Shown: positions 7,542 through 16,638, numbered from the stretch's first letter. The stretch is 36,706 nucleotides of DNA from Pirellulales bacterium (GCA_025935855.1 JAICUM010000003.1:1-36706); one strand, 5' to 3'. Program-made: numbers and translations. The notes: generated by a model not told the origin, from the sequence alone.

Positions 7542-8756
7542 ATGTTCCCCACCAAGGACACAGCCCAAAAGTCCCAAAACTCAAATTCGCCGCGAACGAG
7601 ACGCCTCCGGCAACCGATTCCAACTACTTTTGTCCAGTTCGCACTCGCGATTGCCGCACTCACAGCCCCAAAAGTCCCAACGCTCACCGCCGCCAAATAC
7701 GACGCGTCTCTTGTGGCGCGCGTCAAACAAGTACTGCCCAATTCCCCCGGCGCCTGCGTCCTCGCCATCGACGGTGGCCAAGTCGTCTTCAAGCAAGGCT
7801 TCGGCGTGGCCGACGTCCAGTCCAAGGAACCCTGCACTCCGGCCACCAACTTCCGCATGGCCAGCGTCTCCAAGCAGTTCACCGCGACGGCGGTGATGCT
7901 GCTCGTCGATCGCGGCAAGCTCTCGCTCAACGACACGCTCGACAAATTCTTCCCCGGCTTTCCCAAGTACGGCGAGAAGATCACGATCCGCCATCTGCTC
8001 ACGCACACGTCCGGTCTGCCGGAATACGAAACGCTCGTCCCCAAAGGCACGACGCTGCAGCTCGACGACCTGGACGTATTGCATCTTCTCATGGACGCCA
8101 AAGCACCGCTGTTCCCCGCCGGCGAAAAATGGGAGTACTCCAACTCGGCGTTCGTGCTCCTTGGCCTCATCGTCGAAGTCGCTGCCAAGAAGCCCTTCCA
8201 CCAGTTCATGGCCGACGAAATCTTCAAGCCGCTCGAAATGAACGACACCGTCCTCTATCAACGCGGCTTCAACGAAGTGAAAAATCGCGCCTATGGCCAC
8301 TCGAAAAAGGACGGCCACTGGGTCCGCGACGATCAAAGCGTCACGAGCGCCACGCGCGGCGACGGCGTGGTCTACACCTCGCTCGACGACTACCAGAAAT
8401 GGCTCTTCGCCCACGCCCAGCGGAAAATCCTCGGCGAAAGCTCCCACCACCAAATGTTCTCGCCCCAGGTGAAAACCACTCGCGGCGACAGCTCCTACGG
8501 CTTCGGCTGGTTCATCGACGAGTACCGTGGCACGCGCCGCGTGTACCACAATGGCGATACGCGCGGCTTTCGCATCTGCGTCCAGGCATTCCCCGACCGG
8601 CTGGCTGCCATCCTGCTGCAGTGCAACGGCGAAGTCGAGGAGGACATGACCAAAGTTGGCGAGCGGCTGGCCGATGTGCTGATTTTCGACCGCGAGCAAA
8701 GCCTGACAACTAAGCCAGTTACGGCAAACCGAACACATCCGGCTGCCAGCCCGTAA
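7542..8756 (+). CDS. serine beta-lactamase/PBP4*-family hydrolase
   Basis: SxxK motif in MASVSKQFTATAVMLLVDRGKLSLNDTL, plus ITIRHLLTHTSGLPEYE and SYGFGWFIDEYRG..YHNGDTRGF. ATG at 7542 preferred; the ORF track opens at 7419. Confidence 0.88.
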   Translation: MFPTKDTAQKSQNSNSPRTRRLRQPIPTTFVQFALAIAALTAPKVPTLTAAKYDASLVARVKQVLPNSPGACVLAIDGGQVVFKQGFGVADVQSKEPCTPATNFRMASVSKQFTATAVMLLVDRGKLSLNDTLDKFFPGFPKYGEKITIRHLLTHTSGLPEYETLVPKGTTLQLDDLDVLHLLMDAKAPLFPAGEKWEYSNSAFVLLGLIVEVAAKKPFHQFMADEIFKPLEMNDTVLYQRGFNEVKNRAYGHSKKDGHWVRDDQSVTSATRGDGVVYTSLDDYQKWLFAHAQRKILGESSHHQMFSPQVKTTRGDSSYGFGWFIDEYRGTRRVYHNGDTRGFRICVQAFPDRLAAILLQCNGEVEEDMTKVGERLADVLIFDREQSLTTKPVTANRTHPAASP

Positions 8757-8823
8757 AATGTAACGGTCAAGACTACCGATTGACGTCTGCTCTACTCGAA
8801 CTCCCCAGACGTGCGCCAACACA

Positions 8824-9555
8824 ATGAATACCAATCCTCGCCCCATCCGACTCGCGGCCCTGGTCGCCGCCGTTCTTACCGGAGTTGCTTCGATGGCCAG
8901 TATGAACATCGCCAACGCTGACTCGGCTGCCGAAGGTTCCTCTTCGGCGAGCGATGACGCGTCCAAGAAAGATGACGGCGCCAAGGGCAAGTACCAGCAG
9001 GCCACGTTTGGCAGCGGCTGCTTCTGGTGCAGCGAAGCCGCCTTTTCGCAGCTCAAAGGCGTCAAGTCGGCCGTCTCCGGCTTCAGCGGCGGCCGCGTCA
9101 AGAACCCGACTTACAAGCAAGTCTGCAAGGGCCACACCGGCCATGCCGAGGTTGTGCAGGTGACCTACGATCCCAAGGTGATCACCTATCCGGAGCTGCT
9201 TGAGGTCTTTTGGGAGATCCACGATCCCACCACGCTCAACCGCCAAGGCGCCGACGTCGGCACGCAGTACCGCTCGGTCATCTTCTATCACAACGAAGAG
9301 CAGCAGAAAGCGGCCGAGCACTACAAGAAGAAGCTGAACGATTCCAAGGCGTTCGGCAAGCCGATCGTCACCCAGATCGTCAAGTTCGACAAGTTCTATC
9401 CGGCGGAAGATTATCACCAGGAATACTTCGCTCAGAACCCGCAGGCGCCTTACTGCCAGATGGTCATCCGGCCGAAGATCGAGGAATTCCGCCAGGTCTT
9501 CGCGAACAAGATCAAGGGCCCAAACGAGCGGCAAGCAGAAAGCGTCCAGCAGTAA
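8824..9555 (+). CDS. msrA: peptide-methionine (S)-S-oxide reductase, with export signal
   Basis: GSGCFWCSEAAF, GGRVKNPTYKQVCKGHTGHAEVVQV, DPTTLNRQGADVGTQYRSVIFYH; hydrophobic N-terminus. Confidence 0.93.
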   Translation: MNTNPRPIRLAALVAAVLTGVASMASMNIANADSAAEGSSSASDDASKKDDGAKGKYQQATFGSGCFWCSEAAFSQLKGVKSAVSGFSGGRVKNPTYKQVCKGHTGHAEVVQVTYDPKVITYPELLEVFWEIHDPTTLNRQGADVGTQYRSVIFYHNEEQQKAAEHYKKKLNDSKAFGKPIVTQIVKFDKFYPAEDYHQEYFAQNPQAPYCQMVIRPKIEEFRQVFANKIKGPNERQAESVQQ

Positions 9556-9615
9556 GGTCTCCGGCATCGTAGCGATGCGAATCGCGTGCAGAGCAAAGTG
9601 AAAGGGCTATCGATC

Positions 9616-10338
9616 ATGAATAAGTTTATTGTTCTCGGCGGCTTGTTCGTCTTAGCGCTCAGCGCCGTCGCGTATTGCGATACAGCGGATAAGGAAGCTC
9701 AAAGCGCCGGCGAGAAATCACCCGTCACAAAATCCGATTCGACGAAGGATGACTCGGCGATCAAATCCACAGCGAAGGCCGAATCCGACTCCAAGAAGAA
9801 GGAAGAAGAGCCGGACAAGATTGACTGGAAGAAAGTCAATTGGAAGAAGCGGCTCACCGAGTGGCAGTACCAAGTCACCCGCCGGGCCGAGACCGAACCG
9901 GCGTTTCACAATGAGTACTGGAACAACTTCAAGGACGGCGCCTACAAGTGCGTCAGTTGCGGCCTGCCGCTGTTTGAATCGACGTCCAAGTTCGAGTCCG
10001 GCTGCGGCTGGCCGAGCTTTGACAAGACGATCAGTAAGGACGTGATCACCACGCGCAGCGATTTCAAGCTCGGCTACAAGCGCATTGAAGTCCGCTGCAA
10101 ACGCTGCGGCGCCCACCTCGGCCACGTCTTCAACGACGGCCCCACGCAAACCGGCCTGCGCTACTGCATGAACTCCGCCGCGATGAAGTTCGTGCCCGCC
10201 AAAGACGCCCTTGCCAAGGACGCGAAAAAGGAGGAGGCAAAAGAGGCTAAAAAGGAAGGCTCAACTACCGACGCCAAGGCCGAAACCAAACCCGCCGAAG
10301 CCACCAAGGAGACCGCCAAAACCGATGTCGCCAAGTAA
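9616..10338 (+). CDS. msrB: peptide-methionine (R)-S-oxide reductase, with export signal and low-complexity Lys/Glu/Ala tails
   Basis: CVSCGLPLFESTSKFESGCGWPSF, RCKRCGAHLGHVFNDGP, LRYCMNSAAMKF; N-terminus MNKFIVLGGLFVLALSAVAYC. Confidence 0.93.
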   Translation: MNKFIVLGGLFVLALSAVAYCDTADKEAQSAGEKSPVTKSDSTKDDSAIKSTAKAESDSKKKEEEPDKIDWKKVNWKKRLTEWQYQVTRRAETEPAFHNEYWNNFKDGAYKCVSCGLPLFESTSKFESGCGWPSFDKTISKDVITTRSDFKLGYKRIEVRCKRCGAHLGHVFNDGPTQTGLRYCMNSAAMKFVPAKDALAKDAKKEEAKEAKKEGSTTDAKAETKPAEATKETAKTDVAK

Positions 10339-10351
10339 GCAACATTTAGCA

Positions 10352-10367
10352 CCCGGCCTTGGCCGGG
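10352..10367. repeat. short perfect hairpin 3' of msrB
   Basis: CCCGGCC-TT-GGCCGGG; no following T-run, so a terminator role is uncertain. Confidence 0.55.
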
Positions 10368-10432
10368 AGATGTACGCGGCCGCCAGAAATCGGTCATAAA
10401 TTCCGCCGCAGCGAGCTACACTTGGAGTACCG

Positions 10433-12055
10433 ATGCCCCAAATACCCATGGACGGACCCCCGCTCTCGCCGCCGCGAATGACCGAGCAACAAACCTATCT
10501 CTCACCCGACGTCATCCCGCGACTTGCGGCCATCGACGTTGGCAGCAACAGCATTCGCCTGGTCGTCGCTGAAGCTCAAGCCGGCGGCCGCTACCGCATC
10601 TTGGATGAAGAGCGCGAAACTACGCGCCTCGGCCGGGCGCTCGCGACCACCGGCGAGCTGGACCCGGCCTCGATCGAATCTTCTCTGGCCGCGCTGCGGC
10701 GGTTCAAGTCGATCATCAGCGGCCTGAACGTCGAAAGCATCCGCACGATCGCCACCTGTGCGGTTCGTGAGGCGAAGAACGGCGCCGAGTTCTGCCGGCG
10801 GGTACAAGAGGAAACCGGCCTGGAAGTCGAGGTCATCGACTCCGATCAGGAAGCCGACCTCGCCTTTCAAAGCGTCCGGCGGCGCTTCGATCTTTCTGGA
10901 AAAAGCACCGTGCTCGCCGATATCGGCGGCGGCAGCACCGAGATTGTCATCGCTTCGGGCGACATCATCGAATCGATGTACGCCACGAAACTTGGCGCCG
11001 TGCGCCTGGCTGAAAAATTCGGCAGCGATCTTTCGGACGATGGCAGGTTCGCGAGCCTGAAGCGGTGGATCGATCGCGAGCTTCGCAAGACAACGGAGAA
11101 ACCGTCGGCGCCGCTGCACTTATTAATCGGCTCCGGCGGCACGTTCACCAGCCTCGCGAGCATGCTCATGGCCAGCCGCGGGCTGTCACGCTTGCCCGCC
11201 TCCGGCTTTCGCGCTTCGCGGGCTGACGTGTGTCATCTGATCGACCGCCTGCGCGGCATGTCGCTGGAGGAGCGCTGCCAGGCGCCGGGCTTGAACGCTG
11301 ACCGCGTGGACATCATCGTGCCGGGGCTGGCCATCATCGACGGCATCATGCGCCGCTTCCGCGTCAACACGCTGCAGGTGCATACCTATGGCGTGCGCGA
11401 CGGCGTACTGCTCACGATGATCGACAATATGCAGGGCGCGGCCGACATCAGCTCGCCCAATGTGGACGAACAGATCGACCGCTTTACGGAAGCTTGCGGC
11501 GTTGGCGTCGATCACTCGCGGCATGTTGCGAAGCTCGCCGGCGAGATTTACGCGGGCCTGGCCGCGATTTACGACCTGCCGACGAGCGATCGCCGCTTGC
11601 TCGAAGCCGCTGCCAGGATGCAGGACGTCGGCTACCTCATCAGCTACCAGGGGCATCACAAGCACTCGTACCATCTCATTCTGCACAGCCGGCTCGAAGC
11701 GTTTGAACCAGAGGAGTTGGAGATCATCGCGAACGTCGCCCGCTACCACCGCGGCGCCGAGCCGAAGAAAAAACATGAATCCTTCGCGGGCCTCAGCGGC
11801 GAAGACCGCAAGCGCGTGCGACGCATGGCGGCCATCCTGCGGCTGGCCGGCGGGCTGGATCGCAGCCACAACCAAATCATCAAAGCGGTCGAGGTGACCG
11901 GCTCGCCCGGGCAAATTGAGCTCACCGTTCACGCAGCCGAGTATCCGGAAGTGGATCTTTGGGCCTGCCGCCGCCGAGCCGAAATGTTCCAGAACGAGTT
12001 TGACGCGGAGCTCATCGTTCGCTGGGCGGGCCAAGCCGCGGCCGCGACCGCCTGA
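10433..12055 (+). CDS. ppx: Ppx/GppA exopolyphosphatase-family protein with C-terminal HD-like region
   Basis: AAIDVGSNSIRLVVAEA, IRTIATCAVREAKNG, VLADIGGGSTEIVI; C-terminal DHSRHVAKLA..MQDVGYLISYQGHHKHSYHLI. Alternative ATG at 10478. Confidence 0.88.
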   Translation: MPQIPMDGPPLSPPRMTEQQTYLSPDVIPRLAAIDVGSNSIRLVVAEAQAGGRYRILDEERETTRLGRALATTGELDPASIESSLAALRRFKSIISGLNVESIRTIATCAVREAKNGAEFCRRVQEETGLEVEVIDSDQEADLAFQSVRRRFDLSGKSTVLADIGGGSTEIVIASGDIIESMYATKLGAVRLAEKFGSDLSDDGRFASLKRWIDRELRKTTEKPSAPLHLLIGSGGTFTSLASMLMASRGLSRLPASGFRASRADVCHLIDRLRGMSLEERCQAPGLNADRVDIIVPGLAIIDGIMRRFRVNTLQVHTYGVRDGVLLTMIDNMQGAADISSPNVDEQIDRFTEACGVGVDHSRHVAKLAGEIYAGLAAIYDLPTSDRRLLEAAARMQDVGYLISYQGHHKHSYHLILHSRLEAFEPEELEIIANVARYHRGAEPKKKHESFAGLSGEDRKRVRRMAAILRLAGGLDRSHNQIIKAVEVTGSPGQIELTVHAAEYPEVDLWACRRRAEMFQNEFDAELIVRWAGQAAAATA

Positions 12056-12061
12056 ACGATC

Positions 12062-12952
12062 TCATCGGTGTGGGGTCTGCTTGAACGCCCCGGGCAGAAA
12101 AGCAAGCAGATCGCTCGCTGTGAGCGAGACTTGCCCTAACCGCTCCGCCGCCAAATCCCCGGCGAGACCATGCACGTGTACGGCCAGCCGTGCGGCATCC
12201 CATGGCCCCAGATGCTGGCCAATCAGCGCCGCCACGATGCCCGTCAGGCAATCGCCCGTGCCGCCAGTTGCCATGCCGGGATTGCCGGTGTGATTCACCG
12301 CGTATCGCGACGAATCGCAAACGACCGTTTCATGGCCTTTAAGCACAACGACCGTCAATCCTGAGGAATCGCACTGACAAAGCGATGAAGCCTGGGCGGC
12401 GCGTTCCGCGGCGGCGCCTTTCGCCGTCTCGCCGCTTAGCCACGCGAACTCGCCCTGATGCGGCGTTAGCACGCGCGGCCCGGCGGGCTTGTCGAGCAGC
12501 TTGGGATTGCGCTTCAGCATCATGGCGAGCGCATTTAACCCGTCGGCGTCCACCACCATCGGCCGCGGAATGTCGCGATACAGCTGTGCCACCAGCTCAG
12601 CGACGCCTTCGGTTCGACCCAGCCCGGGGCCGATCGCCCACACGTCGAACCGCTCGCTCGCGTCCATGAGATCGACCACGTTTGCCATGTCGGCGATGCC
12701 GTAATCGTCCTCGATGAGCGGGATCGTCATGTAACACGAATTGAACGCCGCGACGGTCGGCTGCGCGCTGGCCGGCGTCGCCACCGTGACCAGCCCGGCG
12801 CCGCTGCGCAGCGCCGCCATGCCGCAGATCGAAGGCGCTCCCGCCATCCCGCGCGACCCACCCAAGATTAGAACGCGGCCGTAGTCGCCCTTATGGCTAT
12901 CGCGCTTACGAGGCTCCAACCGCCTCATCGGTTCCTTCGTGACGTCGATCAT
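12062..12952 (-). CDS. nnrD: ADP-dependent NAD(P)H-hydrate dehydratase
   Basis: KGDYGRVLILGGSRGMAGAPSICGMAALRSGAGLVTVATP, VVDADGLNAL, VLTPHQGEFAWL, GNPGMATGGTGDCLTGIVAALI. Confidence 0.92.
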   Translation of the reverse strand: MIDVTKEPMRRLEPRKRDSHKGDYGRVLILGGSRGMAGAPSICGMAALRSGAGLVTVATPASAQPTVAAFNSCYMTIPLIEDDYGIADMANVVDLMDASERFDVWAIGPGLGRTEGVAELVAQLYRDIPRPMVVDADGLNALAMMLKRNPKLLDKPAGPRVLTPHQGEFAWLSGETAKGAAAERAAQASSLCQCDSSGLTVVVLKGHETVVCDSSRYAVNHTGNPGMATGGTGDCLTGIVAALIGQHLGPWDAARLAVHVHGLAGDLAAERLGQVSLTASDLLAFLPGAFKQTPHR

Positions 12953-12970
12953 CAGCTCACATGAAAACGA

Positions 12971-13012
12971 GAAAAGAGATTCGCGATCATTCGCGAGATT
13001 CGCGGCTAATGC
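12971..13012. repeat. Family A repeat, half-arm overlapping the larB 3' end
   Basis: GAGATTCGCGATCATTCGCGAGATTCGCGGCTAA matches the family A arm core. Confidence 0.7.
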
Positions 13013-13784
13013 TCTTGTGGTGAACGCGCGTCGCCACCAGCCCGGCGAGGTAACCGGCTTTAAACCCCGCGTCGATGTTCACGACCGCCACATTCGCCGC
13101 GCAGCTGTTCAGCATGGAGAGCAGCGCCGAGACGCCGCCGAAGTTCGCCCCATAGCCGACGCTCGTCGGCACGGCGAACACCGGACAGGGAACGTACCCG
13201 CCCACGACGCTCGGCAGCGCGCCTTCCATCCCCGCCACGACCACCACCGCGTCGCAATCGACGAATTCCGCCAACCGCGCCGGCAGCCGATGCGGCCCGG
13301 CGACGCCCACGTCCTGCACCATCGCGACGTCCACGCCCATCCACAGCAGCGTTTCGCGGGCTTCTTCCGCCACCGGCAAATCGCTGGTACCGGCCGTGAT
13401 GACCGCCACCCGGCGCTGGGGCAAATGGTCGCCGTCATCGAGATCCACTCGAAACGTGCGCGCCGTGGCGTTATACGCTCCGTCCGGCAACAGTTCACTG
13501 AGCGGCGCCGCCTTCTCCGCGATCACTCGCGTGACGAGCACCGGTTGGCCGCGGTCCAGCAGCTGCCGCGCGATCGACGCTATGGTTTCCGCGGTTTTTC
13601 CCTCGCCATAAATCACCTCGGGAAAGCCACAACGAGCAGCACGATCGACGTCCACGGTCGCAGCCTGCGGACGCGCCTTTACGTCGCTCGATTGCACGAC
13701 AAGTTTAATAAATGTTTCGGCCGTGCATTGGCCGTTGAGAAGCTGCTCGGCGAGGTCATTGAGTTCGTGCGGCGCCATGTCCAC
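12987..13784 (-). CDS. larB: nickel-pincer cofactor biosynthesis protein LarB (AIR-carboxylase-like)
   Basis: PEVIYGEGKT, VITAGTSDLPVAEEARETL, VQDVGVAGPHRL, VVVAGMEGALPSVVGG, VPTSVGYGANFGGVSALLSMLNSCAANVAVVNIDAGFKAGY. Confidence 0.88.
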   Translation of the reverse strand: MDMAPHELNDLAEQLLNGQCTAETFIKLVVQSSDVKARPQAATVDVDRAARCGFPEVIYGEGKTAETIASIARQLLDRGQPVLVTRVIAEKAAPLSELLPDGAYNATARTFRVDLDDGDHLPQRRVAVITAGTSDLPVAEEARETLLWMGVDVAMVQDVGVAGPHRLPARLAEFVDCDAVVVVAGMEGALPSVVGGYVPCPVFAVPTSVGYGANFGGVSALLSMLNSCAANVAVVNIDAGFKAGYLAGLVATRVHHKSISRESRE

Positions 13785-13810
13785 AGTCTAATGCACGACG
13801 CCTCTCGCAA

Positions 13811-14635
13811 CTACGCCGCGAGCGGCACGGCGACGAGTTCGCCGTGGATGGCGTGGAGCGTCTCGGCGTCAATCGTGTGCTGGCCATTGGCGAATCCCAC
13901 CAGCAAGGCCAGGTCGCACAGCCGGTTGATCCGCCGCGGCAAGCCCGCCGAAAGCTGGTACACTGCATCCAAGCCTTCGGCCGAGAAAATCTCGCGCGAA
14001 GCGCCGGCCGCGCTCAGTCGATGGCTCACGTACTCCGCCGTTTCCTCGGCGGTGAGCGGCTGCAACAGCACCTTGATGTCGAGCCGCTCGTCCAGCGGTC
14101 CGCAGCGCTGGATCATCGGCAGCAGCGTCGGCTGCCCGACCAACAGCAGCGTAAACGACGGCTGCTCGACCGATCCAAGGTTCAGAAGCAGCCGCAACGG
14201 CTCGAGCAGCCCGCTGTCTTCGAGCAGATGCGCCTCGTCAACGACGATCACGGCATGCCGGCCGGCCTGAACGTTCTCGCCGAGAGTGTACTCCAGCCGC
14301 CGTAGGCTTTCCTCGATGGTGTGCCGCGGCGGATCGGCCGACGGCGCCCCGAAGTGCTCGGCGAGATACACCAGCAAATCGCGGTCGCTCATCTGCGGGA
14401 AGACGACGCGAACGAACGGCTGGAACCGCTCGCCAAGCTGCTGCCGCAGCGATTCGACGAGCAGCGTCTTGCCGACCCCCGCGGCACCGGCCACAAGTCC
14501 CGCCGCGCGGCCGTTTTCGATCGCGTAACGAAGCTTGTGCAGAGCGGCTTGCTGGGCGGCGGCTTTGTAATACATCCGCGCGTCGTAGCCCGGCTCGAAG
14601 GGCTTCGCGTCCAGTTGCCAATAGTCTAGGTACAT
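13811..14635 (-). CDS. ExeA/GspA-like AAA ATPase
   Basis: MYLDYWQLDAKPFEPGYDARMYY, Walker A GAAGVGKTLL, Walker B VIVVDEAHLL, LPRRINRLCDLALL. Confidence 0.85.
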   Translation of the reverse strand: MYLDYWQLDAKPFEPGYDARMYYKAAAQQAALHKLRYAIENGRAAGLVAGAAGVGKTLLVESLRQQLGERFQPFVRVVFPQMSDRDLLVYLAEHFGAPSADPPRHTIEESLRRLEYTLGENVQAGRHAVIVVDEAHLLEDSGLLEPLRLLLNLGSVEQPSFTLLLVGQPTLLPMIQRCGPLDERLDIKVLLQPLTAEETAEYVSHRLSAAGASREIFSAEGLDAVYQLSAGLPRRINRLCDLALLVGFANGQHTIDAETLHAIHGELVAVPLAA

Positions 14636-14690
14636 GGGCAGCTTAAGTGGTTAGCGGTGACCGGTAGTGAATGGCAACGCCGGGGCGGCG

Positions 14691-15626
14691 CTAGGCGGCG
14701 ATGTTCACCTGGCCGAGGCAAAGTCTGGCAAGGTCGGGAGCGGTTTGCGCGAGCCGCTGCGAGTTAAGTGATGGATCGTGGCCGCGGCTGTTGGCGATGA
14801 TCACCGCATCGAGTCGGCACTGCTTGGCAACTTGGCAGGCGACGCTGGCTTGAATCGGATCATCCAGAGCGCCGAGGTCTACCAGCACGATGTTGTAGTG
14901 ATAACGCAGCACGCCCGCCGTAACAGACGCATGGATTGAGCCGATCTTTTCCGCGGCTGCCGCGCCGCCGCGTGCCAGCGGCAACACCGCAAGTTGGTCG
15001 CCCAGCGAATGCACGACTGCCTCGGCCAGCGGCGTTTGGCCGGCGAGCACATCCTCCCAGCCGGCCTGGATGGCCATTCCCAGTGCATTGGCCAGGCCGG
15101 GCGCCGCGAAGTTGGCGTCCACAATTGCCACTGTTTTCCCGGCGTCAATTAAGAGCCGGGCAGCGGACGCCATGAGCGTGGTGCAGCCGGCGCCGCGGCT
15201 CGTGCCGGCAATGCCAATCAGGCTGCGGCCGGCGTCGTCGGCGGCCAGCAGGGTGCTGACCAGATTGTCGAGACTGCCGGCATGGTGACGAACAAGTGTT
15301 TCAGAGACAGAGGACCAGCGAAAGCGATCCACTTCGAGCGCCGGCTTGAACTGCTGTTGAGGCGCCTGTGCCGGCCGAGCAAACTCCGACAACGGCCGCC
15401 GTGCGGTTGGCGTTGTCGTCACTTCTGCGTCGACGGATTGATTTAATGTCAGCGTCGAGCGATCAGCCACGCCAAATCTCAAAGCTAGCCCCGACCAAGC
15501 TTGGTCGGGGCTATTTAGTTGAGGCAACGCGGCGCGATCTGCTGGCGAGGTGGTGGCTTGAGGCGCGCCTACAGGCGGTCTTTCGTTCTGATAGGCGCGG
15601 ATGAACGCCTCGTCGATGGCACTCAT
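14691..15626 (-). CDS. ParA/BY-kinase (CpsD)-like P-loop protein with altered Walker A
   Basis: IGIAGTSRGAGCTTLMASAARLLIDAGKTVAIVDANFAAPGLANAL..YNIVLVDLGALDD; long low-complexity N-terminal region. Confidence 0.7.
   Translation of the reverse strand: MSAIDEAFIRAYQNERPPVGAPQATTSPADRAALPQLNSPDQAWSGLALRFGVADRSTLTLNQSVDAEVTTTPTARRPLSEFARPAQAPQQQFKPALEVDRFRWSSVSETLVRHHAGSLDNLVSTLLAADDAGRSLIGIAGTSRGAGCTTLMASAARLLIDAGKTVAIVDANFAAPGLANALGMAIQAGWEDVLAGQTPLAEAVVHSLGDQLAVLPLARGGAAAAEKIGSIHASVTAGVLRYHYNIVLVDLGALDDPIQASVACQVAKQCRLDAVIIANSRGHDPSLNSQRLAQTAPDLARLCLGQVNIAA
15486..15513. repeat. perfect 28-nt palindrome inside a coding sequence
   Basis: TAGCCCCGACCAAG|CTTGGTCGGGGCTA; the two halves are exact reverse complements. 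Confidence 0.9.
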
Positions 15627-15648
15627 GGAGAGCGTTCCCTTGCGTTGA

Positions 15649-16638
15649 TCAGCGTGTGGACGGGGCGGGCCCGTTGTCGGCAGGCGTGGCGTCGCCGTTG
15701 GGATCGAGCGTTATCCGCAATCGGTCGGCGGAAATGGCCGCGTAGGGCGTCGTCGGGTAAGCCGGCTCCGGCGTGGGCGTCGTTGCTGGCGCCAATTCGG
15801 AAGCCGGCGCCGCCGCCACCGGCGTGTTGTCGCCCACCTCCGTCGGCTTGGGCAGCGTGCTCTCGGGCGTCGCGGGCTGCTCCAGTTTTTCCGCGGAACT
15901 GTTGTCTTGATGCGCCAAGGGCGCCGTGGGCACGGATGCGTCGGTCGCTGGAACCGCCTTCGGCAACAGCCGGGCCGACCAAGAGAATTGTGACAGGTCT
16001 TCCGTCGGCGAGAGGCCGGCAGGCTGATTTAACGTCAACGGCGCCGCCGCTTCTTGGTCCGGCCACAAGCGAATCTGAGCCGACTTGTTCGCCGGCGAGG
16101 AAACGGATCGAGGCCCAAATGTAAGCCACGAGAGGACGGCGACCGCCGTGATGAGGGCCGCGGTCGTAGCCAATCCGGCATGAGGCGCCAGCGCCGCATG
16201 GAGTTGAAATAATCGGGCGGCGACCGTCACTTTCTCGCTCGCAAATGCTGGACTGTGCGGCGGCGCGATGGCTTCGATTGGCATTTCCGCGACTGAGTCA
16301 ATGCGCCATCGCCGCGAAGGCTCCGCCTGCGAATTCACCGTGGCCGCTGAGGAGCACAACTCGTCGCCAGCGCGGCGCAACGCGGCGACGCGTGCATAGC
16401 GCGGCGGAGCAACGACGGACTCCCCAGGTTGAACGCCAGGATCGAGCCGATAATTCGCCCCGGTGTACGCGTCGTGACTCTCGACCGAGGCGTCGATCCA
16501 CGGCAGCGTCGCGAGGATCGGCCACTCCGTAGTCGCGGACTCGATGGACGGCGCCGATCCAGCAGCAACAGGGCCGGCGGCGAGCGGTTGACGATTCACC
16601 ATGCTGTCTGTGCTCGCGGAGCCGAACCTTGCTAGCAA
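15649..16638 (-). CDS. single-TM hypothetical protein
   Basis: Hydrophobic segment GLATTAALITAVAVLSWLTFG followed by a Pro/Ala/Thr-rich region; 22 nt upstream of the ParA-like gene on the same strand. Confidence 0.6.
   Translation of the reverse strand: MLARFGSASTDSMVNRQPLAAGPVAAGSAPSIESATTEWPILATLPWIDASVESHDAYTGANYRLDPGVQPGESVVAPPRYARVAALRRAGDELCSSAATVNSQAEPSRRWRIDSVAEMPIEAIAPPHSPAFASEKVTVAARLFQLHAALAPHAGLATTAALITAVAVLSWLTFGPRSVSSPANKSAQIRLWPDQEAAAPLTLNQPAGLSPTEDLSQFSWSARLLPKAVPATDASVPTAPLAHQDNSSAEKLEQPATPESTLPKPTEVGDNTPVAAAPASELAPATTPTPEPAYPTTPYAAISADRLRITLDPNGDATPADNGPAPSTR

Noticed and set aside
7205-8713. 502-aa plus-strand ORF in another frame over the beta-lactamase-family gene
   Set aside because: Arg/Pro-rich frame-shifted reading of the real gene; it also crosses the hairpin array.
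7581-9101. 506-aa minus-strand ORF
   Set aside because: Runs antisense across the beta-lactamase-family and msrA genes, both of which have strong motifs; composition typical of shadow ORFs.
12939-14270. 443-aa plus-strand ORF
   Set aside because: Antisense to larB and the ExeA-like ATPase, which carry clear motifs.
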